A stretch of DNA of 64,000 bases from Hyphomicrobiales bacterium (GCA_002869065.1 PKTR01000001.1:487118-551117), one strand, 5' to 3'; shown: positions 50,137 to 59,032, numbered from the stretch's first letter. Program-made: numbers and translations. The notes: generated by a model from the sequence alone, not told the origin.

Positions 50137-50155
50137 CGGAGCATCTCCGTGTTTT
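50137..50155 (+). terminator. short terminator after lolD
   Basis: CGGAG and CTCCG around CAT, followed by TGTTTT. The stem is only 5 bp, so efficiency is uncertain. Confidence 0.45.
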
Positions 50156-50280
50156 CCGCCGTTGCCTTTCGGCTTGGTGCTAGCTTGAACCAGGCGTCAC
50201 GTCGCCTGTTGATTGGCGACAACGGATAGCGCGATAGCGTTCGCAAACTAGCAACGACGAGGTTCACGGCCTTCTCGTAT

Positions 50281-50330
50281 ACGGAGGGTACGAGCGTACG
50301 GAGGGTACGAGCGTACGGAGGGTACGAGCG
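50281..50330. repeat. 17-bp tandem repeat, three copies
   Basis: ACGGAGGGTACGAGCGT occurs three times head to tail (50281-50297, 50298-50314, 50315-50330, the last lacking its final T). The copies are otherwise identical, which suggests recent expansion. It marks the left side of the accessory region, between lolD and the toxin-antitoxin-like genes. No function known. Confidence 0.9.
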
Positions 50331-50365
50331 CTGAACGTGGTCGAGGTTTTGCGCCACACTTTTTG

Positions 50366-50397
50366 TGTATATTATGTGTATGTCCATAACGTATACA
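50366..50397. promoter_or_regulatory. A+T-rich imperfect dyad, possible operator
   Basis: TGTATATTATG (50366-50376) faces CATAACGTATACA (50385-50397), matching at most positions with a two-base offset. It lies 57 bases before the start of the first gene of the two-gene unit, where a promoter and an autoregulatory site of a toxin-antitoxin operon are expected. TATA-like sequences inside it could serve as the -10. Confidence 0.4.
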
Positions 50398-50453
50398 TAT
50401 TACGGTGTACCGACGAAGCGGTATGGCGAGTGCGCAGCTTAGCGGAGAGTGCA

Positions 50454-50630
50454 ATGACAAACCGGGAACTCGACGAGTTTCGCGACGCTCTAAGAATATT
50501 CGATGAGGAGCATGCGAACACACGGGCGAAGGCCCGTCATATTCTGCACCAAGAAGGCGTGGTGACCAGGGACGGGAAGCTGAAAAAGGAATTCGCCCCT
50601 AGAACCAAGAAGACCGCATTAGCATCGTAA
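50454..50630 (+). CDS. 58-residue protein, putative antitoxin
   Basis: A small, charged, mostly helical protein that I do not recognise; it starts MTNRELDEFRDALRIFDEEH and ends in a basic tail. The ATG follows GCGGAGAGTGCA. The stop codon is joined directly to the ATG of the next gene (TAAATG), so the two are translated together. A small helical protein just before an ADP-ribosyltransferase-like protein is the usual layout of an antitoxin, but there is no recognisable DNA-binding domain. Local base composition is more A+T-rich than the neighbouring core genes. Confidence 0.65.
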   Translation: MTNRELDEFRDALRIFDEEHANTRAKARHILHQEGVVTRDGKLKKEFAPRTKKTALAS

Positions 50631-51221
50631 ATGCACCACCTAACGACGACATTTGTACTCGGCTACCACGGATGCGACGAGTCTGTGGCTGAAAGCCTTA
50701 TAGCTGGGAAGAATTTCCAGAACAGCGCGAACGAGTACGATTGGTTGGGAGCAGGTGTATATTTTTGGGAGTCGAATCCACGACGGGGGCTCGAATTTGC
50801 CAATGAAGCCGCTAAAAGAAATGGTAGTAAGATTAAAAAGCCGGCCGTAATCGGAGCGGTGATCGATCTCGGATATTGCTTAGATCTGCTGTCTTCGGCT
50901 GGCGTGGACGCAGTCGCCGCAGCGTATGAAAGTTTTTTGAAACTTTGTGAAAAGAACGAAAATCGCCTGCCTCGAAATGAGGTGGGCGAGGACCTTTTGT
51001 TGCGTAAGCTGGATTGCGCGGTGATAAATCACTTGCACTATGTTCGTGAGATATCAGATCTCGCTCCGTTTGATGCAGTTCGAGGCGTTTTCTTGGAAGG
51101 CCAACGGATATACGAGAACTCCGGGTTCCGTTCGAAAACCCATATTCAATTGTGTGTACGCAATCACGAAAGCATCAAAGGTGTTTTTCGGGTTCCAGAT
51201 GAACATCTGAACGCGCGATAG
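50631..51221 (+). CDS. putative ADP-ribosyltransferase-fold protein, candidate toxin
   Basis: A 196-residue protein. Its N-terminal part, LGYHGCDES (residues 10-18) and YDWLGAGVYFWES (36-48), resembles the PARP/ART fold, in which His binds NAD and Tyr stacks on nicotinamide; Glu156 in FLEGQRIY could complete an H-Y-E triad (His13, Tyr44, Glu156). The end, about residues 163-188 (NSGFRSKTHIQLCVRNHESIKGVFRV), looks strongly conserved in the family I remember, which is annotated only as hypothetical. It follows the 58-residue gene without a gap. No signal peptide or membrane span is present, so a cytoplasmic target is expected. Codon use and composition suggest acquisition by transfer. Catalysis is inferred from motifs, not shown. 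Confidence 0.7.
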   Translation: MHHLTTTFVLGYHGCDESVAESLIAGKNFQNSANEYDWLGAGVYFWESNPRRGLEFANEAAKRNGSKIKKPAVIGAVIDLGYCLDLLSSAGVDAVAAAYESFLKLCEKNENRLPRNEVGEDLLLRKLDCAVINHLHYVREISDLAPFDAVRGVFLEGQRIYENSGFRSKTHIQLCVRNHESIKGVFRVPDEHLNAR

Positions 51222-51262
51222 GCGGTGACCCACAATCGCTTAGGTCCGTAGATCAGGAAGGC

Positions 51263-51291
51263 TTGACAAAAGAACAAAACAAGAACATAAT
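51263..51291 (+). promoter_or_regulatory. sigma-70 promoter overlapped by a LexA box
   Basis: TTGACA (51263-51268), a 17-base spacer and CATAAT (51286-51291) make a near-consensus promoter. Within it, GAAC-AAAACAA-GAAC (51272-51286) is a perfect match to the alphaproteobacterial LexA site (GTTC-N7-GTTC on the other strand). Bound LexA would cover the spacer and -10, so the downstream unit should be induced by DNA damage. Confidence 0.82.
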
Positions 51292-51323
51292 GCGGGAAAT
51301 CGCGAAGAGAGAGGATGTTAGTG

Positions 51324-51446
51324 ATGATCGTCAAACAGCTCCCCACGATGCGCGCCTGGGCTCAGGATATCGCCGCCGGCACCGCCCTCATTCTTTTCAT
51401 GGCCACCATCACGATGTGGGCCGATCTAATCGCCCGCTTCGGCTGA
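51324..51446 (+). CDS. 40-residue single-span membrane peptide, predicted SOS-induced
   Basis: A short frame about 33 bases downstream of the LexA-boxed -10 element, with GAGAGG as ribosome site. It starts MIVKQLPTMRAWAQDIAAG and has one hydrophobic segment (about residues 16-34) ending in a short WADLIARFG tail. The size, topology and LexA control recall SidA, the SOS-induced division inhibitor of Caulobacter, but I see no sequence match. dnaE begins 112 bases later without a terminator, so the promoter may also feed dnaE. Confidence 0.65.
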   Translation: MIVKQLPTMRAWAQDIAAGTALILFMATITMWADLIARFG

Positions 51447-51558
51447 CGGTTTATCCCAAGGAGATCGACGCTGGGCGGTTGCCGTGCCGCCCCGTTGTGA
51501 GGCACGGTGCGTGACGCGGACGAAAGCGCCGCATCCACCAGACGGGCAGGTCTTTTCG

Positions 51559-54500
51559 ATGAGCGGTGTCGGCTTCGTTCATTTGCGCGTGCATACCGCG
51601 TTCTCGCTTCTTGAAGGCGCGTTGCAGATGAAGCGCGTGCTCGACCTTGCCAAGAAGGACGAGCAGCCGGCGCTCGCAATCACCGATAGCGGCAATCTGT
51701 TCGGCGCACTGGAGTTCTCCGAAAAGGCCGCCGGCGCCGGCATCCAGCCGATCATCGGCTGCCAGTTGGCGGTTGCCTTCGACGACGAGCCGGAGCGCCG
51801 CGGCAACCGCATCGAGGAACTCCCGTCGCTGGTCCTGATCGCGGCCAATGAGGAGGGCTACCGCAATCTCGTGCGGCTGGTGTCGCGCTCCTTCCTCGAA
51901 ACCGATTCGAGCATGAAGGCGCACATGCCGATTGCCGAGGTGCAGAAGGCGGCGGGCGGCCTGATCGCGCTGACCGGTGGCCCGGGCGGCCCGGTCGACC
52001 GGATGCTCGCCGAGGGCTTCGCCGACATTGCCGCCAATCGGTTGACGCTTCTTTCGCAGACTTTTGGCGACCGGCTCTATGTCGAGCTGCAGCGTCACGG
52101 GCTCGAGAGCGAAAGGCGCGTCGAGCCGCTGCTGGTCGACCTGGCGTACGAGAACGAACTGCCGCTGGTCGCCACCAACGAGGTGTTCTTCCCGACCCGT
52201 GATGATTTCGAGGCCCACGACGCCCTGATCTGCATCGCGGAAAGCCGAATGGTCGCCGAGGAGGATCGGCGGCGCCTGACCGCGGAGCACTATTTCAAAT
52301 CGCGCAAGGAGATGATCGAGCTCTTCGAGGATCTCCCCGAAGCGGTTGAGAACACCGTCGAGATTGCCGAGCGTTGTTCGTTCCGGCCGCACACCAGCCG
52401 GCCGATCCTGCCGCGCTTCACCGGAACCGACGGCGAAGAGGGCGAGAAGGCGGAAGCCGAGGAACTGCGCCGTCAGGCGATTGCCGGGTTGGAGCGCCGC
52501 ATCGCAGCGCATGGCACCGCGCCCGGTGTCAGCGAACAGGACTATCGCGAGCGGCTCGACTTCGAACTCGGCGTCATCGAGCGCATGAAGTTCCCCGGCT
52601 ACTTCCTGATCGTTGCCGACTTCATCAAATGGGCAAAGCGTCACGACATTCCCGTCGGTCCGGGCCGCGGTTCGGGCGCCGGTTCACTGGTCGCTTATTC
52701 GCTCACCATCACCGACCTCGATCCGTTGCGCTTCAAGCTGCTGTTCGAACGTTTCCTCAATCCTGAACGCGTCTCGATGCCGGACTTCGACATCGACTTC
52801 TGCCAGGACCGCCGCGACGAGGTGATCCACTACGTTCAGGACAAATACGGACGTGATCAGGTCGCGCAGATCATCACGTTCGGTACACTGCAGGCCCGCG
52901 CCGTCATGCGCGACGTCGGCCGTGTGCTGCAGATGCCCTACGGCCAGGTCGACAAGCTTGCCAAGCTCGTGCCGTCGAACCCGGCCAACCCGACGCCGCT
53001 CGCAAAGGCGATCGAGGATGAGCCTCGCCTGCAGGAAGCCGCCCGCGAGGAAGAGATCGTCGAACGGCTGTTCTCGATCGCGACCCGCCTCGAAGGCCTG
53101 TTCCGTCATGCCTCGACCCACGCCGCCGGTATCGTTATTGGCGACCGGCCGCTGCAGGAGCTGGTGCCGCTCTATCGCGATCCGCGCTCCGACATGCCGG
53201 TCACCCAGTTCAACATGAAATGGGTCGAGCCGGCAGGATTGGTGAAATTCGACTTCCTCGGCCTGAAAACGCTGACGGTGCTTGAGACCGCGGTGAAGCT
53301 GATCCGGCGCAAGGGCATCGAGATCGATCTCTCGCAGGTCCCGCTTGACGATCCCGCGACCTACGAACTGCTCGCCCGTGGCGAAACGCTCGGCGTGTTC
53401 CAGCTTGAAAGTCAGGGCATGCGCAAGGCGCTTGCGGGCATGAAGCCTGACCGCTTCGAGGACATCATCGCCCTTGTCGCGCTCTACCGTCCGGGCCCGA
53501 TGGACAACATCCCGACCTACAACCGGCGCAAGCACGGGTTGGAGGAGCCGGAATACCCGCATCCGCGTCTCGAACCGATCCTGTCGGAGACTTACGGCGT
53601 CATCATCTACCAGGAACAGGTGATGCAGGTGGCCCAGGAGCTCTCCGGCTATTCGCTCGGTGAAGCCGACCTCCTGCGCCGCGCCATGGGCAAGAAGATC
53701 AAGGCGGAAATGGCCAAGCAGCGCGTGCGCTTCGTCGATGGCGCCGTCAAGGGCGGGGTGCCGAAGGCCCAGGCCGACACGATTTTCGATCTGCTGGCGA
53801 AATTCGCCGACTACGGCTTCAACAAATCGCACGCCGCGGCTTACGCGCTCGTCGCTTATCACACCGCCTATCTGAAGGCGAACCACCCCGTCGAGTTCCT
53901 CGCCGCCACCATGACCCTCGACATGGGCAACACCGACAAGCTGAACGATTTCCGCCGCGAGGCCATTCGCCTCGATATCGAGGTTCTGCCGCCGTCGGTG
54001 AACCGCTCCTATGTGCCGTTCGAAGTGGATGAGGGGCGTATCGTCTATTCGCTCGCCGCTTTGAAGGGCGTCGGGCAGGGGGTGGTCGAGCACCTTGTCG
54101 AGGTGAGAGGCGATCGGCCCTTCAAGGATGTCGGCGATTTCGCCGAGCGCATCAATCCGCGCCAGGTCAACAAGCGCACGCTGGAAAGCATCATCGCCGC
54201 CGGCGGATTCGATGAGCTGGAGCCGAACCGCACGCGGCTGACGGAAGGGCTCGACCGGGTGCTGGCTGAAGCCGCGCGCGCCCGGGAGTCCGAATCTCTT
54301 GGCCAGAACGAGTTGTTCGGCGGGCCCAGCAGCGGCGGCGGCATCGAGTTGCGCCTGCCGGAGGTCCAGGACTGGACGACGGAGGAAAAGCTGCGGCGGG
54401 AGATGAACGCGGTCGGCTTCTATCTGTCCGCCCATCCTCTCGACAGCTATCGGCCGATGTTCGAGAAATTGCGGGTCCAGCTTTGGAGCGACTTCTCGGA

Positions 54501-54999
54501 GTCGGTCAAGCGCGGCGCTGCCGTCGGCCGATTGATCGGAACGATCACCCAGCGACAGGAACGCCGAACCCGCACCGGCAACAAGATGGGTATCCTCAAC
54601 ATCTCCGACCCGTCGGGCCAGTACGAGGCGGTGGTCTTTTCCGAAACGCTCAACGAATACCGCGACCTGCTCGAACCGGGCCAATCGGTGATCCTGCTGG
54701 TTGGCGCCGAGGAGCGTGAAGAGACGATCAGCGTCCGTATCCAGTCGGTCGAACCGCTGGAGCGCGCCGCCAACGGCCTGCACAAGACGCTGCAGGTCTT
54801 CGTCAAGGATGCCGGCCCCGTCGAGAGCATCGCGCGGCAACTGAGGAAGGGCGGCGACGGCGATGTCAGCCTCGTCATGATGCTGGAGGACAGTCAGCGC
54901 GAGGTCGAGGTTAAGCTTGCGGGCGGCTATCAGGTTTCGCCGCCGGTGGCGAGCGCCTTGCGGGCGATCCCCGGCGTGGTCCAGGTCGAGCTGAGCTGA
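51559..54999 (+). CDS. dnaE: DNA polymerase III subunit alpha
   Basis: A 1146-residue replicative polymerase. The N-terminal PHP domain begins FVHLRVHTAFSLLEGAL. The polymerase core has GPGRGSGAGSLVAYSL and the catalytic aspartates in PDFDIDFCQDRRDEV (Asp409 to Asp413). HhH and OB domains follow, the latter near residues 990-1070 (GRLIGTITQRQERRTRTGNKMGILNI). Length matches DnaE1, the essential enzyme, not the shorter error-prone DnaE2. The ATG at 51559 is chosen because the PHP domain starts immediately; an earlier in-frame start would add 25 unrelated residues. Confidence 0.97.
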   Translation: MSGVGFVHLRVHTAFSLLEGALQMKRVLDLAKKDEQPALAITDSGNLFGALEFSEKAAGAGIQPIIGCQLAVAFDDEPERRGNRIEELPSLVLIAANEEGYRNLVRLVSRSFLETDSSMKAHMPIAEVQKAAGGLIALTGGPGGPVDRMLAEGFADIAANRLTLLSQTFGDRLYVELQRHGLESERRVEPLLVDLAYENELPLVATNEVFFPTRDDFEAHDALICIAESRMVAEEDRRRLTAEHYFKSRKEMIELFEDLPEAVENTVEIAERCSFRPHTSRPILPRFTGTDGEEGEKAEAEELRRQAIAGLERRIAAHGTAPGVSEQDYRERLDFELGVIERMKFPGYFLIVADFIKWAKRHDIPVGPGRGSGAGSLVAYSLTITDLDPLRFKLLFERFLNPERVSMPDFDIDFCQDRRDEVIHYVQDKYGRDQVAQIITFGTLQARAVMRDVGRVLQMPYGQVDKLAKLVPSNPANPTPLAKAIEDEPRLQEAAREEEIVERLFSIATRLEGLFRHASTHAAGIVIGDRPLQELVPLYRDPRSDMPVTQFNMKWVEPAGLVKFDFLGLKTLTVLETAVKLIRRKGIEIDLSQVPLDDPATYELLARGETLGVFQLESQGMRKALAGMKPDRFEDIIALVALYRPGPMDNIPTYNRRKHGLEEPEYPHPRLEPILSETYGVIIYQEQVMQVAQELSGYSLGEADLLRRAMGKKIKAEMAKQRVRFVDGAVKGGVPKAQADTIFDLLAKFADYGFNKSHAAAYALVAYHTAYLKANHPVEFLAATMTLDMGNTDKLNDFRREAIRLDIEVLPPSVNRSYVPFEVDEGRIVYSLAALKGVGQGVVEHLVEVRGDRPFKDVGDFAERINPRQVNKRTLESIIAAGGFDELEPNRTRLTEGLDRVLAEAARARESESLGQNELFGGPSSGGGIELRLPEVQDWTTEEKLRREMNAVGFYLSAHPLDSYRPMFEKLRVQLWSDFSESVKRGAAVGRLIGTITQRQERRTRTGNKMGILNISDPSGQYEAVVFSETLNEYRDLLEPGQSVILLVGAEEREETISVRIQSVEPLERAANGLHKTLQVFVKDAGPVESIARQLRKGGDGDVSLVMMLEDSQREVEVKLAGGYQVSPPVASALRAIPGVVQVELS

Positions 55000-55235
55000 T
55001 CGTTCGAGCCGTGCGGCGCTGCCGCTTGTTCCCGGCGCCGTTCAAACGGCCGGGGCGACGGCGGTTTGCCGGCGATTGCAGCTTGCATGTTTCGAGAACC
55101 CAGCCTATAAGGCGCGCATTCCACACGCGGAGTGTCGAGGGCGCCGGTCTCTGACCGACGTCCTTCCGGTGCTTACATAGCTCTGATTGAGCAAGGCTCC
55201 GCGGAGGTCCAACCGGAAAAGGAGATGCAAGAGTC

Positions 55236-56291
55236 ATGGCTATGCCCGATTTCACTATGCGCCAGCTTCTCGAAGCCGGCATTCACTTTGGTCACCAGAA
55301 GCATCGCTGGAACCCGAAAATGGCTCCGTTCATTTTCGGCACCCGCAACAATATCCACATCATCGACCTCGCGCAGACCGTGCCGCTGATGCACCAGGCG
55401 CTGAAGGCGGTGAGCGACACCGTTGCCGGTGGCGGTCGCGTGCTGCTCGTTGGCACCAAGCGCCAGGCCCAGAACGCGGTTGCCGATTCGGCCCGTCGTT
55501 CGGCCCAGTACTTCGTCAACGCCCGTTGGCTCGGCGGCATGTTGACCAACTGGAAGACCATCTCGAACTCGATCCAGCGTCTGCGCACGCTTGAGGAAAT
55601 GCTCTCGGGCGAAGCCCAGCGGTTGACCAAGAAAGAGCGTCTCAACCTCGACCGCGAGCGCGAGAAGCTCGAGCGCAACCTCGGCGGCATCAAGGACATG
55701 GGCGGCATTCCCGACCTCCTGTTCGTGATCGACACCAACCGTGAGGGGATTGCCATTCAGGAAGCCCGCCGGCTCGGTATTCCGGTCGCCGCCGTGCTCG
55801 ACTCCAACTGCGATCCCGACGGCATCACCTATCCGGTTCCGGGTAACGATGACGCCGCCCGCGCCATCGACCTCTATTGCGACCTGATCGCGCGTGCCGC
55901 CATCGATGGCCTGTCGCGCAGCCAGGGTGCGCTCGGCTATGACGTCGGCGAGGCCGAGGAAGTCATGGAAGAGGTCGTGCTGACCGAGACCGTCGAAGCT
56001 CCGGTCGAGGAAGCCGCTCCGGCTGAAGAGGCCGCTCCGGCTGAAGAAGAGGGCGCCGTTGCGCCGCTGTTCGAAGCGCCGGCCGGCGACGCCGACGACC
56101 TCAAGAAGATTTCCGGTGTCGGACCGGTTCTCGAAGGCAAGCTGAACAGCCTCGGCATCACGCAGTATGCGCAGATCGCCGGTTTCTCGGCCGATGACAT
56201 CGAGCGTGTCGATGCCGTTCTCAACTTCAAGGGCCGCATCGCCCGTGAAGACTGGGTCGGCCAGGCCAAGGCGCTCGCAGGCGCCGAATAA
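55236..56291 (+). CDS. rpsB: 30S ribosomal protein S2 with C-terminal helix-hairpin-helix extension
   Basis: A 351-residue S2, about 110 longer than the E. coli protein. The normal S2 domain (1-230) has [22 protein letters not shown] and [28 protein letters not shown]. An acidic Glu/Ala/Pro linker with a repeated EEAAPAEE unit follows (about 245-275), then a small domain (286-348) beginning [18 protein letters not shown] and ending [16 protein letters not shown]. The same domain ends NuoE here. A run of ribosomal or respiratory proteins with this tail is a Rhizobiales trait; its function is not known. AAAAGGAGATG precedes the start. Confidence 0.97.
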   Translation: MAMPDFTMRQLLEAGIHFGHQKHRWNPKMAPFIFGTRNNIHIIDLAQTVPLMHQALKAVSDTVAGGGRVLLVGTKRQAQNAVADSARRSAQYFVNARWLGGMLTNWKTISNSIQRLRTLEEMLSGEAQRLTKKERLNLDREREKLERNLGGIKDMGGIPDLLFVIDTNREGIAIQEARRLGIPVAAVLDSNCDPDGITYPVPGNDDAARAIDLYCDLIARAAIDGLSRSQGALGYDVGEAEEVMEEVVLTETVEAPVEEAAPAEEAAPAEEEGAVAPLFEAPAGDADDLKKISGVGPVLEGKLNSLGITQYAQIAGFSADDIERVDAVLNFKGRIAREDWVGQAKALAGAE

Positions 56292-56301
56292 TTTTGCGAG
56301 G

Positions 56302-56323
56302 GCCGGCGCTTGACGCCGGCTTT
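56302..56323 (+). terminator. hairpin between rpsB and tsf
   Basis: GCCGGCG and CGCCGGC (7 bp) around CTTGA, followed by only TTT. It probably attenuates or stabilises rather than ends the rpsB-tsf transcript. Confidence 0.45.
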
Positions 56324-56413
56324 GCCCCCGATAATGCCGCCGGCGGATCGAGGTCTGCCGTGCGGCCTTGTCATTCATATGGTTCTTAACGTTAGTCACG
56401 TACGAGGCGAAAG

Positions 56414-57343
56414 ATGAGCATCTCAGCCGCACAGGTGAAGGATCTGCGCGAAAAGACCGGCGCAGGCATGATGGACTGCAAGAAGGCCCTGATCGAAAAC
56501 GACGGCGACATGGAAGCCGCGATCGACTGGCTGCGCACCAAGGGCCTCGCGAAGGCCGCCAAGAAGTCGGGCCGCGTCGCCGCCGAAGGGCTGGTTGCGG
56601 TTGCCACCGGTGACGGCACCGCCGCTGTCGTCGAGGTCAACTCCGAAACCGACTTCGTTGCCCGCAACGACAACTTCCAGAAGCTGGTTCGCGATATCGC
56701 CGATGTCGCGCTTTCGACCGGCGGTGACGTCGCAGCGATTGCCGCGGCCGATTATCCGGGCGCCGGCAAGAGCGTTGCCGATCAGCTCAACGAAGCGATT
56801 GCCACCATCGGCGAAAACATGACGCTGCGCCGCGCCGCCGACCTCAAGGTCGAGAACGGTGTCGTCGCCAGCTACATCCACAATTCGGTCTCCGATGGTC
56901 TCGGCAAGATCGGCGTTCTGGTTGCCGTCGAGTCGACCGGCGACAAGGATGCGCTGACCGCGTTCGGCCGTCAGGTCGCGATGCACGTCGCCGCCTCGAA
57001 CCCGCTGGCGCTGACCGAAGCCGACATCGACCCGGTAGTTGCCGAGCGCGAGCGCGCTGTCTACGCCGAACAGGCCCGTGAATCCGGCAAGCCGGAAAAC
57101 ATCATCGAAAAGATGGTCGAAGGCCGGATGCGCAAGTTCTTCGAAGAGTCGACGCTTCTCAAGCAGCCCTTCGTCATGAACCCGGACAACACCGTCGAAG
57201 AGGCTGCCAAGGCTGCCGCCGGCGATGCCGGTGCCGACGTCAAGGTCACCGGCTTCATCCGCTTTGCTCTCGGTGAGGGCGTCGAAAAGGCGGAAGAGGG
57301 CGACTTCGCGTCGGAAGTCGCGGCCATGGCCGGCAAGAACTAA
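56414..57343 (+). CDS. tsf: elongation factor Ts
   Basis: A 309-residue guanine-nucleotide exchange factor for EF-Tu. The N-terminal module has [34 protein letters not shown], and the TDFVARND motif that inserts into EF-Tu is visible as [11 protein letters not shown]. Two core subdomains follow. It pairs with rpsB, as almost everywhere in bacteria. A terminator follows the stop. Confidence 0.98.
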   Translation: MSISAAQVKDLREKTGAGMMDCKKALIENDGDMEAAIDWLRTKGLAKAAKKSGRVAAEGLVAVATGDGTAAVVEVNSETDFVARNDNFQKLVRDIADVALSTGGDVAAIAAADYPGAGKSVADQLNEAIATIGENMTLRRAADLKVENGVVASYIHNSVSDGLGKIGVLVAVESTGDKDALTAFGRQVAMHVAASNPLALTEADIDPVVAERERAVYAEQARESGKPENIIEKMVEGRMRKFFEESTLLKQPFVMNPDNTVEEAAKAAAGDAGADVKVTGFIRFALGEGVEKAEEGDFASEVAAMAGKN

Positions 57344-57369
57344 TTCCGACCACACATCGGAACGGGATC

Positions 57370-57396
57370 AAGGGCGCCCTTGCGGCGCCCTTTTTC
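57370..57396 (+). terminator. intrinsic terminator after tsf
   Basis: AAGGGCGCC and GGCGCCCTT form a 9-bp stem with a 5-base loop, followed by TTTTC. Confidence 0.9.
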
Positions 57397-57626
57397 TTTG
57401 CCGGTAACGATAGCCGGCCGCTGTCACGTCGATTGGGTGGTTTTTCGGGGCAAATCGGGGGTCGCCACTGGAACATCGGCGTGAAATGCTCTATCCGACC
57501 AACGGTATTTGGTTATTGACGAAACCCGGTTGTCATCCCGACTTTGAAGGTGACACCGGACGGGCGCTCATCAGGCCGTTGCATGCGGAGATGCCAGCGC
57601 CACTGGTCTGACAGGGAAGAGGTACG

Positions 57627-58349
57627 ATGTCCACGGCGCTGAAATATCGCAGGGTGCTGCTCAAACTCTCCGGCGAGGCACTCATGGGCGAGCGCGGCTT
57701 CGGGATCGACCCGGACTTCGTGCAGCGCATTGCCGAGGACATTCGCGAAGCCGTCGCGCTCGGTGCCAAGGTCGGCATCGTGATTGGCGGCGGCAACATC
57801 TTTCGCGGCGTTTCCGTTGTCGCGGAGGGCGGCGAACGGGTAGTCGGCGATCACATGGGCATGCTGGCGACCGTCATCAACAGCATCGCGATTTCGAGCG
57901 CCTTGCGCCAGAACGGTGTTCCGTCGCGTGTGCTTTCGGCGCTGCCCGTGCCGACCGTTTGTGATACCTTCAGCCAGCGCGCGGCCGACGCCGCGTTTGA
58001 TGCCGGTGAGGTCGTGGTGTTCGCAGGCGGCACCGGAAACCCGTTCTTCACAACCGATTCGGGTGCCGCGCTGCGCGCATCCGAAATGGGCTGCGACGCG
58101 CTGCTCAAGGGCACCCAGGTCGACGGGATCTACACGGCGGACCCGAAAAAGGACCCGACCGCGACCCGCTACGAGCGCGTTTCCTATCAGGAGGCTCTGG
58201 CAAAAGGTCTCGGTGTGATGGATACCGCCGCCTTTGCTCTTGCCCGCGACAACGCGATCCCGATAATCGTCTTCTCGATCCATCAGCCCGGCAGCATCGT
58301 CGATGCGGTGTGCGGGCAGGGGCGCTCGACCCTTGTCGAAAGCGACTGA
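57627..58349 (+). CDS. pyrH: uridylate kinase (UMP kinase)
   Basis: A 240-residue hexameric UMP kinase of the amino-acid-kinase fold that makes UDP from UMP. RVLLKLSGEALMG, GGGNIFRG and GTGNPFFTTDSGAALRASE are the family signatures. It has a separate leader of about 230 bases after the tsf terminator, so it probably starts a new transcript that runs through frr, uppS, cdsA and dxr. Confidence 0.98.
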   Translation: MSTALKYRRVLLKLSGEALMGERGFGIDPDFVQRIAEDIREAVALGAKVGIVIGGGNIFRGVSVVAEGGERVVGDHMGMLATVINSIAISSALRQNGVPSRVLSALPVPTVCDTFSQRAADAAFDAGEVVVFAGGTGNPFFTTDSGAALRASEMGCDALLKGTQVDGIYTADPKKDPTATRYERVSYQEALAKGLGVMDTAAFALARDNAIPIIVFSIHQPGSIVDAVCGQGRSTLVESD

Positions 58350-58436
58350 ACACAAGAGCGACGCCGACACGGGTAGCCCGCACGGCGCCCGAGCAAGATA
58401 CGACCGCCGGCCAAACGGCGACCATGCGAGGAAAAA

Positions 58437-59000
58437 ATGGAACACGAAATTCTCGACATCAACGATCTCAAGCGGCGCATGGAAGGTGCCGTGTCGGTGC
58501 TCAAGACCGAGCTTTCGGGTCTGCGGACCGGCCGCGCCAGCATCGCCCTGCTGGATCCGATCGTGGTCGAAGCCTATGGCCAGACGATGCCGATCAACCA
58601 GGTCGGCACTGTCAGCGTTCCCGAGTCGCGCATGCTCTCGGTTCAGGTCTGGGACAAGGGCATGGTCAACGCGGTTGACAAGGCGATCCGCGAATCGAGC
58701 CTCGGCCTGAACCCGGTCGTCGACGGTCAGACCCTGCGCCTGCCGATCCCCGAGCTCAACGCGGAGCGCCGTCAGGAATTGGTCAAGATTGCGCACAAAT
58801 ATGCCGAACAGGCGCGTGTCGCCGTGCGTCAGGTGCGTCGCGACGGCATGGACACGCTGAAGAATATGGAAAAGGAAGGCCATATGAGCAAGGATGAACA
58901 CCATGCTCAGGCCGATGTGGTTCAGAAGCTGACCGATAAGGAAATCGCCTCGATCGACGAGATCCTGGCGCACAAGGAAGAGGAAATCACCCAGGTCTGA
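58437..59000 (+). CDS. frr: ribosome recycling factor
   Basis: A 187-residue tRNA-shaped factor that, with EF-G, splits ribosomes after termination. [22 protein letters not shown] and [19 protein letters not shown] are diagnostic. Length is normal. It follows pyrH as in most bacteria. Confidence 0.98.
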   Translation: MEHEILDINDLKRRMEGAVSVLKTELSGLRTGRASIALLDPIVVEAYGQTMPINQVGTVSVPESRMLSVQVWDKGMVNAVDKAIRESSLGLNPVVDGQTLRLPIPELNAERRQELVKIAHKYAEQARVAVRQVRRDGMDTLKNMEKEGHMSKDEHHAQADVVQKLTDKEIASIDEILAHKEEEITQV

Positions 59001-59032
59001 CCGGGAGGTTTCGATCCGGTACGGGATCCGCG

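Noticed and set aside
50281-50330. Direct repeats considered as a CRISPR remnant
   Set aside because: The 17-bp units abut with no spacers, and there are no cas genes.
50631-51221. RES-domain toxin (RES-Xre system)
   Set aside because: The Arg-Glu-Ser pattern of RES proteins is not visible, and the upstream partner lacks an Xre helix-turn-helix. The YHG and VYF elements fit a PARP/ART pattern better.
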